Positions 24,401 through 31,476 of a stretch of 47,590 nt of DNA are shown here, piece by piece. The stretch comes from an uncultured bacterium (GTDB lineage Bacteria; Bacteroidota; Bacteroidia; Bacteroidales; Bacteroidaceae). The translations under genes and the position numbers were made by a program. A model generated the notes under the pieces. The model was not told the DNA's origin. It made no database searches and was given only the letters and a program-made list of their open reading frames with translations. Location: assembly GCA_946188155.1 (NCBI GenBank), contig CAMHUC010000025.1, positions 1-47,590 of the forward strand, written 5' to 3'. Numbering within the stretch: the stretch's first letter is position 1; the number at the start of each line of letters is the position of its first letter.

Positions 24401-25823
24401 CCTGCAGGGTCTGGATATACCCCTGTATCTTGTTCTTCTGATCGTCCAGCTGATCCTGGAATGTTTTCATTTCCTCATTGGCCCTCCGGCGGGCTGCTGT
24501 CTCTGCATCTTCTGCCGTAGCCAATTTGTAGATGCCGAATGTCAGGCCGGCAACGGCCATAGCCACCAGCACGTAAGGATTGGCCATCATGGCAGCCGTC
24601 AGCGACTTCGTGACTGCCGTCAGCCTGAGTTTTGCAACTGTCAGCAAGTTCACACCTCCCAGCTCGGCCTTCGCAGCTGCAAGGCTGATGCCGCGTGCTG
24701 CTGCCAGTTTCTTTGTCTCTGCTGTCAGAAGGGCTTCCTGTACGGCCATAGCCTGCTTCACGCTCACCGATGCTTTCTCTACGGCATTACATACCAACAA
24801 GGCGGCTTTATAGGAACCGTATGCCACGATCAGGTCTTGTATGATTGAGGCTACCTTGTCGTAGTTCTTCACAAGGTCGGTGGCACCCTCTATGGCCGTG
24901 GCAAAGGCTCCCTCGCTCTTCTGGCCTATCTCGTTCAGCATGTCGCCAATGGCTCCCTGCAGGTTACTGTAGGCTCCAGCCATCATCTTGCTCTGTGCCT
25001 CCAGCATGCCGTTGAACTTGCCGCCCTCGCTCGTCGCGTCAATGAAAGCCTGGCGCACCATGTCGGCACTGATGGCTCCCTCGCTCATCTCATTTTTTAG
25101 GGTGGCAATGCTCTTGCCCGTTGTCTTTGCCATCTGGTCAAGAGGATTGAAGCCGGCATTGATCATCTGTAGCAAGTCCTGCCCCATCAGCTTGCCCGTG
25201 GCTGACATCTGGGAGAATGCCAGGGCCAGACTCTGGAACTTCTGACTGTCACCCATCGACACGTTGCCCAATGCCTCCAGGTTCGCCATCACGTCCTCCG
25301 TGGCTATCCCGAAGCCCATCATGGTCTGCGCTGCCCCGGCCAGGTCTTTCAACTGCATCGGGGTCTCAACGGCAAACTTCCTGATGGAGGCAAACAGGGC
25401 ATCGGCCTTCGCCTTGTCACCGACAAGAATGCGGAAACTGGTCTCCAGCTTCTCAATCTCGGAGCGCACATCATACACCTTCCCAACAAACTCCTTCGCC
25501 TTTTGGATTGTGAAGAAGCCTATTGCGGCTTTCTCCAGACGGCCAAAGCCATTCACGCCCTTGTCGGCGGTCTCGTCGAACTCTCGCCCTAACTGACGGG
25601 TTGCCTGACTGTCCTTGCCAATGGCTGCAGTGTTCTCATGCACGGCTGCTGTCAACTTGTCAAAATGGCGGTACACATTCTGCATGTGCTTGGCAAAGTA
25701 GTCCACGCTCATGCCGGTCTTGTTCACCTCTTTCTGAGTGTCCTCCATGCGGTCTATGATGCGCTTCGCGCCAGTGCCAAAGCCGCTGTCGTCTAAAGTT
25801 ATGGGTATCTTTACTTCTTCCAT
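18495..25823 (-). CDS. Tape measure protein
   Basis: A 2442-residue tape measure protein, which sets tail length and is ejected with the DNA. The N-terminal part (about 100-330) carries the typical tape-measure domain (FRILVGDKAKADALFASI, ETPMQLKDLAGAAQTMMGFG). Hydrophobic segments lie near 345-360 and 430-455 (NPYVLVAMAVAGLTFGIYKL). Long coiled-coil stretches follow (about 460-1250). The C-terminal third has at least seven degenerate repeats of about 110-130 residues, each centred on an LxxxLMDMExDA motif (DNA about 18.9-21.1 kb). At about 1.5 angstrom per residue the length implies a tail of roughly 0.35 micrometre. It directly follows the tail chaperone gene. Confidence 0.95.
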   Translation of the reverse strand: MEEVKIPITLDDSGFGTGAKRIIDRMEDTQKEVNKTGMSVDYFAKHMQNVYRHFDKLTAAVHENTAAIGKDSQATRQLGREFDETADKGVNGFGRLEKAAIGFFTIQKAKEFVGKVYDVRSEIEKLETSFRILVGDKAKADALFASIRKFAVETPMQLKDLAGAAQTMMGFGIATEDVMANLEALGNVSMGDSQKFQSLALAFSQMSATGKLMGQDLLQMINAGFNPLDQMAKTTGKSIATLKNEMSEGAISADMVRQAFIDATSEGGKFNGMLEAQSKMMAGAYSNLQGAIGDMLNEIGQKSEGAFATAIEGATDLVKNYDKVASIIQDLIVAYGSYKAALLVCNAVEKASVSVKQAMAVQEALLTAETKKLAAARGISLAAAKAELGGVNLLTVAKLRLTAVTKSLTAAMMANPYVLVAMAVAGLTFGIYKLATAEDAETAARRRANEEMKTFQDQLDDQKNKIQGYIQTLQDSNATEYQKVEAWEMLNKMAPTLTEKYDRATLATMDLAEANKELTEQAERQNYDHLREELAKWQKEVTRLKAALDSPITNMYQRKYGGGVSQSELDAAQAKLDEYAKKLAEIDRIRAKMAEDNKPLEIRIQEANSNAEAKAEIYNFYKRAADLAGELKTAHDIAAGTIANSSIPQDYEAIADSARQKYDALIAELEEDVESLRTKVAESPASLELEKELKGKEQVLNDLLQMKREWAWSGATTIPLTFQLNFNQVEKALRDAQSGAGRNTEGMKWVTDYVSLAGGHYEKDDAHADTRTAAQWRQQAYGNWKKAQKAVNDFWQKKESMDKATFDKEYDRLKGIADQAKKDYDKLKGPKGDSNKKNPAVERAKKQQEYLALIEKQRVEQERAVRDMELSTSQAEIDAMEAGTHKTLSQITLDFEKQREEIERGYEDLKQKKIEAAKRLWESNPANQNTVFDPSKVNTGYTATETANYQAQIAAAMAEYVRAIADMDIPDLPPSYIQDRIKEIKAAYEKEIKAIQAEEAKLKESQGGDLTQEQSDDYVKKYTAAQRKMSDGVKALEKAEVERGKKKYKQLLNDFKSYDQKRRDLEKKYNEDMAVYAAQRRAIEVSGGDTTEIDESIAERTRQYKQDVQALQNDILTASDFYTKLFADVSEKGYKALRDFYRQAKETLDKAKVLGDGVEIEIPVKDANGNFVKKAVKVTLDEFQKMQKQVKVIQGEMEKDNPFAAFKGAWSELKDAMKKDGDVSGSLKKLNAKGKELTSTINGWGDSLGAVFGDRFSKSIDEAMTMVDGVMDMGTGIAQIYSGDIVGGITNTLNGLSSIVSLFSSWKEKMEEMKRQWYIAEIETARELRKEHEEYAGIRSTISDIIKGQEELNWLIAKGFAKPSSVSLWEAQNEQLQEYKRNLTAEQQAYDDLWNKLQGSRGYYEWGNSLNGGSAEWSLRGYSAEQIQLWYNQDKLSDAARDYYEAWVDSGKSVEELRDHIEECYAAMQEMVMGMNFDSFLSSVKSNLQEARGDVSKFAEFTEDTIIDALLNAFMYQELSKMVEPLYNELSEALIDGRADEDFVRNWKEKYVKTMSDATKRLEEISAAAGVDVFSGDETTDPKEYFESLRDMWLSTLTDMEADGAAWKREILRVMFEDLVNEQVLGDDFGEWLENWKERYKAVMDDATLSDEERARRLTALMEEQTRKREQLAQEAQEIADGLGYTKEVEEAKNAFSDLRSTLLDTLMDMDSDAAAWGKKIRETLLREMVEKTIVESMGLGEQMEAFGGQLLGLITNESLGDAERQQRIDEVLSSMEEAFGKASELVQKMRDTLGIGKEAESPESPFKDLRAQFLNTLMDMEGDAEDFRKQLNKTFTQSLIEKFVMNDEFDEYLEEWNERYMSILNDSNKSQGEIEAALDAMIEELVQKREVTLEAAERLRERLQEAAEADTTFKDIADSWVSTLMDMEATADDWAEDIGRTMARRIVEQMVQAQMIQPLLDQLQEAFNTAMSADGATWESVLGELSPWVEQLKVAFGDMQPMVEQILNAFGIFKEVEEEVKDGFGDLRSTFVSSLMDMEADADKFAKDIARMMTEQMVGKIIEQRFQSQLDALSAAWYDALEAGDTSALERIRQQLIELQRQCGEAVQPLLDDLREIEYVEEVDETITSMRDTWLNALMDMKAGTQDFVNDIRKLLTQKLVEKFVLGTQFDSWLAGIQSKYDGILGSGMGEREMAEAMQRLAAEWEQKARDMQEQTEKIFDLTGWSAVIEQQSSPLADLRSNFVSTLMDMEKDAEDFATDISKLLTEAFIDKFVLGDEFDKRLAEWQEQYASIMRGNYSEEERARLLKELQAAIAAAKEGYAEEAQAIHDLMGSGNSTDQTATANMADKATYEQFETYLGIAVAQQMATLQGNVVREQILSTLRGMNGITSSGGGDTIREIRQLLNTTNEYLLDIRRSNRAILDQFGAKIDNIISKLTRLL

Positions 25824-25835
25824 TGCCTACTCTGT

Positions 25836-26576
25836 TTATTGGGGTCTCTTCTCACCGCCAGCCTTAATCAGTGCTTCTAACTGGTCCATGTCGCTGTCAT
25901 CGTCGCCGTCCAGCAGCGTGCCACCGGCATTCTGGGGCAAGTTCTCCAGCTCATCGTCACTTAGATAAATGTTGGTCACCTTGTCGGCAAGCATCAGCCG
26001 CAAATAGCTGTAGCTGCGCTCAAACAGGATTTCCTCGTCCGTGTAACCCATCTCCTTCAACTGGCCGATAAAGGCACCGAAGATGCTTTTCCCGCCAAAG
26101 CTCAGGTTGTTCTTGCAGCCCTCGCGCTTCAGCGCCAGCACTTCCGTCAGTCGCTCGCGCTCGGCTGACAGCCCGAGGTACTGCGTCAGCTCATCTGTCT
26201 TGTCCTGCGTCAGCACGGCCATCAGCAGGCCTGCCAGGTGATCCGTCTTCACGCTTGCAAAGAGGTTGCGCCTCATGGCACGGCTACGGCTGTCGTGCAG
26301 ATCCTTCTGGGTGTTGGGGGCTGAATGAACGGCCAGTATCTCGGCCACCTTCTCACGCTGGGTCTCGGCCAGACGCAGACATTCCACGTATGGGTTTACC
26401 TTCAAGAGGCTCGCATCAATCTCCAGCGCGTCCATCCAGCGGCGAAGCACAAAGGTCTTCGCAAGCGTCACCGGATAGAGGCGTAGCGTCTTGCGGCCAA
26501 TCCTAATTTCATGGGGCTGGGCCGTAATGATGTCCGCAAGGGCGTGGGCAAGTTCTCTTTCATTCTGTTCGTTCAT
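25836..26576 (-). CDS. Tail assembly chaperone-type protein
   Basis: A 246-residue, mostly helical protein between the major tail protein and the tape measure, the fixed place of tail assembly chaperones. Start chosen at 26576 (MNEQNERELAHALADI): the frame extends upstream but there it reads through the tRNA-like gene. The start is only 4 nt after the tRNA-like 3' end, so the usual ribosome-binding region is occupied by the tRNA acceptor. The C-terminus is strongly acidic (LLDGDDDSDMDQ). In many siphophages the chaperone is made in two forms by frameshifting; I see no clear slippery site here. Confidence 0.65.
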   Translation of the reverse strand: MNEQNERELAHALADIITAQPHEIRIGRKTLRLYPVTLAKTFVLRRWMDALEIDASLLKVNPYVECLRLAETQREKVAEILAVHSAPNTQKDLHDSRSRAMRRNLFASVKTDHLAGLLMAVLTQDKTDELTQYLGLSAERERLTEVLALKREGCKNNLSFGGKSIFGAFIGQLKEMGYTDEEILFERSYSYLRLMLADKVTNIYLSDDELENLPQNAGGTLLDGDDDSDMDQLEALIKAGGEKRPQ

Positions 26577-26580
26577 ATCG

Positions 26581-26653
26581 TGGAGAGGACGGGACTCGAA
26601 CCCGCATCGTGCAGCCGTATGACACTGCGCTCTGACCGTTGAGCTACCTCCCC
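26581..26653 (-). tRNA. tRNA-like gene, CAU anticodon by U-turn, odd anticodon arm
   Basis: The 73-nt sequence folds as a cloverleaf: acceptor GGGGAGG with CCTCTCC, D-stem GCTC/GAGC, T-arm GCGGG-TTCGAGT-CCCGT, discriminator A and no encoded CCA. The anticodon arm does not fit standard numbering: the best stem is GCAGT with GCTGC, using base 26, and leaves an 8-base loop GTCATACG. The T-CAT-A pattern suggests anticodon CAU (Met or Ile2 type). It lies inside the late tail operon between the major tail protein and the tail chaperone. It may be a functional but unusual tRNA or one that is decaying. Confidence 0.7.
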
Positions 26654-26688
26654 ATAGTGTGGGGCGTGGTTCTGCCACGCCCTCCACC

Positions 26689-27138
26689 TCAGGCTGTCGG
26701 CACGGTGCCGATGGTAATGTCTGTCAGGTTGCCTTCTTCGTCAACGGCTCCCTTGGTCTTCCAGCGAAGCACCTCCACGGCACCGCCAGTGGAGTCGTAC
26801 TCCACGCTGATGTCCTGGCTCACGCCGGTCAGCTTCACAGTGCGGGCTCCCTTCTTCGTGGGACGCACCTCCACGTCACCCACGTTGTCCTTGAAGCCGG
26901 GCTTCACCTGTTCGGTGGGGCCGATGGTACGCTTGATTTCGAGGATGTACTTGTCGGGGGCCTTGTAGCAGCCCTCGGCCTCGCCACTCTCCAGGTTGGA
27001 CTCCTCTTCCTGACCCTCTTCGCGGCTCAGGCTGGTGGTTCCCTGCTTGATGTCGTCATAGATGGTGTCGCCCTGCTCTACTTCGCAGTCCTTCCATCCC
27101 ATGATTTTCGTAACCTTTGTTCTTGTCTTGTCTGCCAT
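26689..27138 (-). CDS. Major tail protein
   Basis: A 149-residue protein, beta-rich and acidic, with the composition and size of tail tube proteins (GWKDCEVEQGDTIYDD, later RTVKLTGVSQDISVEY). It lies upstream of the tail chaperone and tape measure genes. Assignment is by order, size and style; no signature residue can be cited. It ends 36 bp before the tRNA-like gene, with a perfect 8-bp hairpin (26662-26682) in between. Confidence 0.65.
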   Translation of the reverse strand: MADKTRTKVTKIMGWKDCEVEQGDTIYDDIKQGTTSLSREEGQEEESNLESGEAEGCYKAPDKYILEIKRTIGPTEQVKPGFKDNVGDVEVRPTKKGARTVKLTGVSQDISVEYDSTGGAVEVLRWKTKGAVDEEGNLTDITIGTVPTA

Positions 27139-27159
27139 TGTTCTAACTGTTTTTTAATG

Positions 27160-27690
27160 TTATTTGAATAGTCTTTTTAGCACGAGGATTGTGCTGATGG
27201 TGATCACGATGCCTACGAGTACCCATATCGTCCGGCTGCCGTTGGGAGGCCTTTCCTTCGCTATGGTCTTATTGGTGGCATTGGTGGTGCGGTGTTGCAG
27301 GCTGTCCCGGGCACGCCGCTCATAGCGGCTCACTTCTCTGCCGATGCTGTCAGTCTCGGCCTCGGCCACCACTGCGTCACCCTTGCGTGTCAGCGACAGG
27401 CGGGTACGGCCCGTCTTTTTCGTGAACGCGGCCCCGTCAGGGAGGCTCTGTATCGCCACCATCGGGATCGTCAGGCTCAGTGTGTCGCCCTTCACGCCCT
27501 GCACTACGGTCTCCTGAGTCTCGTATTCGGTGCTGCCCGCCCTGAGGGTGTCGCCCATGGTGGACGACTGCTCCACGCTTCGGCTGCTCCGGCAGCTCTG
27601 TGCGGATAGGACACTCAGGCCAGTAGCGGCAAGCAACAGCACGTGACACAGCACGCTCCAGTCTCGTCGTAACCTTGTAAAGCTTCTCAT
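27160..27690 (-). CDS. Probable outer-membrane spanin or lysis-accessory protein
   Basis: Start chosen at 27690 because an AAGGAGA Shine-Dalgarno precedes it. The 176-residue product begins with a basic and then hydrophobic signal-like segment (LCHVLLLAATGLSVLSAQSC), with Cys at a place that could be lipidated although the lipobox is imperfect, and ends with a second transmembrane segment (TIWVLVGIVITISTILVL). The first 250 bp overlap the preceding coiled-coil gene in another frame, the arrangement of Rz/Rz1 spanin pairs. The extra C-terminal membrane segment is unusual for Rz1-like proteins. Confidence 0.5.
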   Translation of the reverse strand: MRSFTRLRRDWSVLCHVLLLAATGLSVLSAQSCRSSRSVEQSSTMGDTLRAGSTEYETQETVVQGVKGDTLSLTIPMVAIQSLPDGAAFTKKTGRTRLSLTRKGDAVVAEAETDSIGREVSRYERRARDSLQHRTTNATNKTIAKERPPNGSRTIWVLVGIVITISTILVLKRLFK

Positions 27691-27868
27691 TCTCCTTGCG
27701 CATTTCTTGCAGCTCGCGGCATACGTCGGCATACATCGTCTGGTAGATGTCATGCACCTCCTTCGCCTCGCGGGCATTGCGCACCTTACGGCTCACAAGC
27801 CACGCTATGGCGGCACCAAGGCCTCCGGGGATGGCCCACTGCAGGAATTGTAGCATCGTGTCGAACAT
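27437..27868 (-). CDS. Inner-membrane spanin-like coiled-coil protein
   Basis: A 143-residue protein with one N-terminal membrane segment (AIPGGLGAAIAWLVSRKV) followed by a charged helix (EAKEVHDIYQTMYADV, then ELQEMRKENEKLYKV), the plan of Rz-type inner spanins that link the inner and outer membranes at lysis. The last 45 residues are low in structure and are encoded in the region overlapping the next gene. It comes 23 bp after the amidase gene. Confidence 0.55.
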   Translation of the reverse strand: MFDTMLQFLQWAIPGGLGAAIAWLVSRKVRNAREAKEVHDIYQTMYADVCRELQEMRKENEKLYKVTTRLERAVSRAVACRYWPECPIRTELPEQPKRGAVVHHGRHPQGGQHRIRDSGDRSAGREGRHTEPDDPDGGDTEPP

Positions 27869-27891
27869 ATTGCCTCTCGCTGCTTGGTTTG

Positions 27892-28353
27892 TTATAGTTT
27901 AATCTCTCTCAGCCACTGCTTCACGTCGAAGCTCGGGCAGGCTTTCGCCACGCCGGGAAGGTCACGGTGGCCCACGATCTCAGCATGGGGATGCTGACGG
28001 TGGAACGCACGCACATACTTCTCCAACGCCTTGCGCTGTTCTGCTGTCCGGGTGTCGCGTTCCTTGCCGTTCATGCCTATCCCGCCGACATACACCACAT
28101 GGCGGCTGGTGCTGTTGTAGCCTACGGCACCGTTGGTCACTTCCCACGGGTCAACCGTCTGGTCTTCGTTGTAGGGCACCAGATTCTCCACACCGCCGTT
28201 CAGGTGTATCACGTCAGAGTAGCCCACCTGCTTCCAGCCGCGACCGCCCTTCGACTTCGGCGAGGTGTGCCAGCGCCGGAGCTCGGCGCCGCTCACCTCC
28301 CGACCCTCACGGGTGGCCGTGCAGTGGATGACAAGTCGCTTTAGCTCGCCCAT
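27892..28353 (-). CDS. Endolysin, N-acetylmuramoyl-L-alanine amidase
   Basis: A 153-residue amidase of the Amidase_2/PGRP type, cutting the bond between MurNAc and L-Ala in peptidoglycan at lysis. Zinc ligands are visible in LVIHCTA near the start (His 10), and in the HAEIVGHRDLPGVAKACPSF segment near 122-142. Length is normal for single-domain phage amidases. It is placed between the major capsid gene and the membrane-bound lysis genes, all in one operon. Confidence 0.92.
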   Translation of the reverse strand: MGELKRLVIHCTATREGREVSGAELRRWHTSPKSKGGRGWKQVGYSDVIHLNGGVENLVPYNEDQTVDPWEVTNGAVGYNSTSRHVVYVGGIGMNGKERDTRTAEQRKALEKYVRAFHRQHPHAEIVGHRDLPGVAKACPSFDVKQWLREIKL

Positions 28354-28355
28354 GG

Positions 28356-29564
28356 TCAGCCTCCTACCTTAGTGGTGGTCAACGTCAGGGTGGCCGTCTT
28401 GCTCTCGTCGGTGTCGAGGGCCAGCGTCACCGTGCCGGTCACGTCGCTCGTGCCTCGGTTGGGCTCGGCCACGATGGCAAGCCTTCCGCCAAGGTCTTTC
28501 ACACTGTAGCCCTTAGGGGTCTTGCCCACGATGTGGTAGTCACCGCTGGCGTTCACCTCCACCGTCTCGGCACCGCCGTCGGCAGTGAACTCGCAGTTCA
28601 CGGGGTCGATGCTCAGCGTCTTGTTCGTCACGGGGAACTGCTTCTGGGCGCGGGTGTCCAGCACGATCACCTCCTCGCCAAAGGCAATGTTGGTGTCTAT
28701 CTCCAGCTTCATCTTGAAGAAGTAGCGTTCGCCGGCATTGGTCAGCTTGTCAATCTGGATGACGTCCTCGTCGCTCGGCAGGTTCACACCGGCAAACAGG
28801 TTGCCGCTCTCGTCGGGAGCACACAGCGTCGCAATGATAAGGCCGCTTGGCCAGCCAGCAAGCGTCTCGATCTTCACGCCCTTGAACATCTTGCGGTTCA
28901 GCTGCGTCTCGTCGCTGTTCTTGTGCTCGCGCTCGGTCAGCTCCTGGTCGTACTGTTCCCAGTCCTCCAGACTCATCAGATAGCGCAGGTTCGGATGCTC
29001 CTTGATGGTCTCAGGCACGGCTGCCTTCAGGGCATACAGCTTGCCTATCATCGTGGTCTCGGCCGTCGAGATGCGCTTCACGTCGCCGTCCTGCTCCATG
29101 CGGTACAGGATACCGTTGAACAGGTGGTCGTCGTCATCGCCATACACGCCGTTGATGTAGTGGCCGCCAAGTTCGAACTGCACCTGTTTTGACAGGGCAT
29201 CGAGCAGCTGGCTCTGCACGTTGGGAGGCAGCTCGGTGAATACGAGGGGGCCCGTGGGCTGGTACGGACGCCAGATGTTGTACAGAGTGTTGGGGTTGAA
29301 GGTCGTGAAGGCCATGAACTCCTTCGGCTCCAGCACGTGCTCCGAATAGTTCCAGCCGCCCTTCGAGTCGCGGTCGTCGGGCATCTCCTTCGACTTCTGA
29401 AGCATCTTACCGGTCTTCAGACGGGGGATGCTCAGCTTCTTGGTCACGTTGGGAATGACGCAGATCAGGCCCTTGTCCACAATCTGGCACCCCAGCACGG
29501 CGAGGGTAAAAAGGCGTTCCAGTACCTCGCCGTTGTAGTTGGTGTTTTTGATAATAATTGCCAT
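28356..29564 (-). CDS. Major capsid protein with C-terminal Ig-like domain
   Basis: A 402-residue capsid subunit. Residues 1-310 are the shell-forming part, of the type found in Bacteroidales Mu-like phages. Residues about 315-402 (KTLSIDPVNCEFTADGGAET, then ATLTLTTTK at the end) form a separate beta-sandwich-like domain resembling BACON or Ig-like surface domains, expected to project from the capsid. It lies directly after the protease/scaffold gene, the standard head order. The family name of the extra domain is an inference from sequence style. Confidence 0.82.
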   Translation of the reverse strand: MAIIIKNTNYNGEVLERLFTLAVLGCQIVDKGLICVIPNVTKKLSIPRLKTGKMLQKSKEMPDDRDSKGGWNYSEHVLEPKEFMAFTTFNPNTLYNIWRPYQPTGPLVFTELPPNVQSQLLDALSKQVQFELGGHYINGVYGDDDDHLFNGILYRMEQDGDVKRISTAETTMIGKLYALKAAVPETIKEHPNLRYLMSLEDWEQYDQELTEREHKNSDETQLNRKMFKGVKIETLAGWPSGLIIATLCAPDESGNLFAGVNLPSDEDVIQIDKLTNAGERYFFKMKLEIDTNIAFGEEVIVLDTRAQKQFPVTNKTLSIDPVNCEFTADGGAETVEVNASGDYHIVGKTPKGYSVKDLGGRLAIVAEPNRGTSDVTGTVTLALDTDESKTATLTLTTTKVGG

Positions 29565-29606
29565 AATGCTAAACTGTAAATGGTAAATCTGTAAATCGTA
29601 ATTTGC

Positions 29607-30680
29607 TTAGATGTAGCGGTGCTCCTCGTACCTGGCCTGAATGGCGGCCTTGCGCTTGTCCCACGCGCTCTCCTTCACCTCGCCGGGCTTTTCAAGCTCG
29701 TCAACCACACGCTTCGTGGGCACCAGCTCCTCCAGAGCTTTCTTGCCTTTCTCGAAATCGCTCTCCAACAGGGCTGCAAAAGCAGGACGCGACACGGCGT
29801 TGATCTTGCCGCACTTCTCAGCGTCGTCGAGCATCTTCTGCTTCAGGGCTACAAAGGCCTGGGCCTCCTTGTCCTTGAAAGCCTGGTTCTCGGCCTTCAG
29901 CGTTGCGTTCTCTGCGGCCACTGCCTCGGCAGCACCCGCCGTCTGGGTCAGCTGGGCCACAATCTGCAGCGCAGCCTCTTCCGAAGCACAGTCCTTGAAC
30001 TTCGGGTTCTTTTTCAGTTCGTCTAATAATCCCATTTTGTTTTCTGTTTGTGGCTCCAAAAGAAGCCGGTTATTGAATATTGCGTATATCTCCTCTGCCG
30101 TTGACTTGTCCGTCAGTGTGCCAAGCGGTTTTGCCGCTTGGGTGTCCTCTATGTCGTAGATACCGTCTATAAAGCCTTGCTCCAAAGCCTCCTGAGCGGT
30201 CAGCCAGTGGTCTTTGCCGTCAAAATAGGCACCGCGAATGTCGCTCTCGCTCTTGCCAAGGCGGGCGGCATACATGGAGCAAAGGACACCTTCCAGCACG
30301 TCCAGTTCCTTGATACAGGCGGCCATGTCGTCTTTGGTGCCCCAGCAGCCGCCGCGCACCGTATGGATCATCAGACGCGCATAACGGCTCATCTCTACAG
30401 GCTTGCCGCAAAGGGCTATGGCACTGGCCATCGACGCGGCTATGCCGTCTATGAAGATATGGATGTCGGCCTTGCTCTGGCGCAGGGCGTTGAAGATGGC
30501 GATGCCGGCATACACCTCACCGCCGTTGCTGTTGATGCGCACGTCGATGCGACCGTAGCTGCGCTCAGCCTCTAACAACTCGCGCATCACGTCACCGCTG
30601 CGCACCTCACCGCCTATCTCGCCGTAAAGAAGCAGGCAGCAACTGCCATTGCCGGGAATAATATTGAATATCTTTTTCAT
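29607..30680 (-). CDS. Prohead protease (ClpP/S14 type) fused to scaffold
   Basis: A 357-residue protein. The N-terminal 180 residues are a ClpP-like serine protease: Ser 83 in GIAASMAS, His 106 in MIHTV and an acidic residue in the DHWLTAQEALEQGFID segment give the triad. From about 216 the sequence turns into a helical, Glu/Ala-rich scaffold domain. An in-frame ATG at 30035 (MGLLDELKK) could give a separate scaffold protein of 142 residues, as in lambda C/Nu3. The gene precedes the major capsid gene. Confidence 0.88.
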   Translation of the reverse strand: MKKIFNIIPGNGSCCLLLYGEIGGEVRSGDVMRELLEAERSYGRIDVRINSNGGEVYAGIAIFNALRQSKADIHIFIDGIAASMASAIALCGKPVEMSRYARLMIHTVRGGCWGTKDDMAACIKELDVLEGVLCSMYAARLGKSESDIRGAYFDGKDHWLTAQEALEQGFIDGIYDIEDTQAAKPLGTLTDKSTAEEIYAIFNNRLLLEPQTENKMGLLDELKKNPKFKDCASEEAALQIVAQLTQTAGAAEAVAAENATLKAENQAFKDKEAQAFVALKQKMLDDAEKCGKINAVSRPAFAALLESDFEKGKKALEELVPTKRVVDELEKPGEVKESAWDKRKAAIQARYEEHRYI

Positions 30681-30698
30681 CGATGTGCTCCTTCTAAG

Positions 30699-31352
30699 TC
30701 ACTTATTTTCTGCCATCGGGAAAGCAGGGTTGTGCGTGCTCACCTCGCCCGTGCGGGCATTGACAAAGATGAACGGCTGCTTGGCACCGCCGGGAGGGGC
30801 AAAGATGTAATAGGCGTCATCTACATGCACCGGACCCAAGGGGGAGCGAAGCACGGCCACGCGGGTCTTGGGTTTAGGGCAGTTGGCTTCCAGGGCCTGA
30901 CGTCGCGCATCCTCAAACGACAGCACTATAGGCTTGTCATTCAGGGGGTAGTTGTCTAAGTAGAACGAGTGGTCAAGCACAATCGAGTCCGTGGCCATCG
31001 TGTTCGTCGTGACAATCGTGACCTTACAGACAGTGGAACCATGCCCGTTCACAACCTTCTGAGCCTGGAAACCGCTGGTCACCTCCATCAGAGTGGCATC
31101 GGCAGCGGTCGAGTCGGTCAGAAAGGCCGTCCAGGTTGCCTCTGCCTGCATCCATTTCAGGCAGTAATCCTTCGGGGTGTTCAGAAACACTCCCTCTCGG
31201 TGGGTGGAGATGACCCGCTCTGATCCGAGCTTCAACAGTTCTGCAGCATCCTGTTTCTTGTTTTCGGACTGACAGGAGCTACAGCCCGTGGCCATGATAC
31301 CGGCTATCGCCAGCAAAAGACCGAAAATGATACTCTTTTTCATTGCTTTCAT
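30699..31352 (-). CDS. Exported lipoprotein, first gene of the leftward late operon
   Basis: The start is placed at 31352 (MKAMKKSIIFG), 20 bp after the probable transcription start; 31343 is also possible. A lipoprotein signal peptide ends at a lipobox (MATGC) with Cys near 23. The 217-residue mature part has no family I recognise. It is the gene nearest the divergent late promoters, so it is probably expressed strongly with the head genes. A surface role such as superinfection exclusion or lysis help is possible but not shown. Confidence 0.72.
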   Translation of the reverse strand: MKAMKKSIIFGLLLAIAGIMATGCSSCQSENKKQDAAELLKLGSERVISTHREGVFLNTPKDYCLKWMQAEATWTAFLTDSTAADATLMEVTSGFQAQKVVNGHGSTVCKVTIVTTNTMATDSIVLDHSFYLDNYPLNDKPIVLSFEDARRQALEANCPKPKTRVAVLRSPLGPVHVDDAYYIFAPPGGAKQPFIFVNARTGEVSTHNPAFPMAENK

Positions 31353-31377
31353 TCGCGTCGTGCGCTGAATTCCGGTG

Positions 31378-31409
31378 CAAAGTAAATGCTTTTCCCACAC
31401 CCCTGCAAA
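31378..31409 (-). promoter_or_regulatory. Leftward late promoter
   Basis: On the - strand TTTG (31406-31409) and TTACTTTG (31378-31385) are 20 nt apart, one base away from the Bacteroidetes consensus TAnnTTTG. It would start the lipoprotein-capsid-tail operon. Confidence 0.6.
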
Positions 31410-31419
31410 TCGGCTCCGC

Positions 31420-31470
31420 ATCATGCCGTTTTATAGCGTTATCATGCCGTTATAAAGTTGTATCATGCGG
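31420..31470. promoter_or_regulatory. Three 21-bp-spaced direct repeats between late promoters
   Basis: ATCATGCCG begins at 31420 and 31441, and ATCATGCGG at 31462, giving a period of exactly 21 bp, two helical turns. The first two copies continue with matching GTT and AT-rich bases. They fill the space between the two divergent -33 boxes. This is the expected layout for cooperative binding of an activator that switches on both late operons. Confidence 0.7.
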
Positions 31471-31476
31471 ACCCGA

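Noticed and set aside
26577..26687. N-terminal extension of the tail chaperone
   Set aside because: The extension is the translation of the tRNA-like gene.
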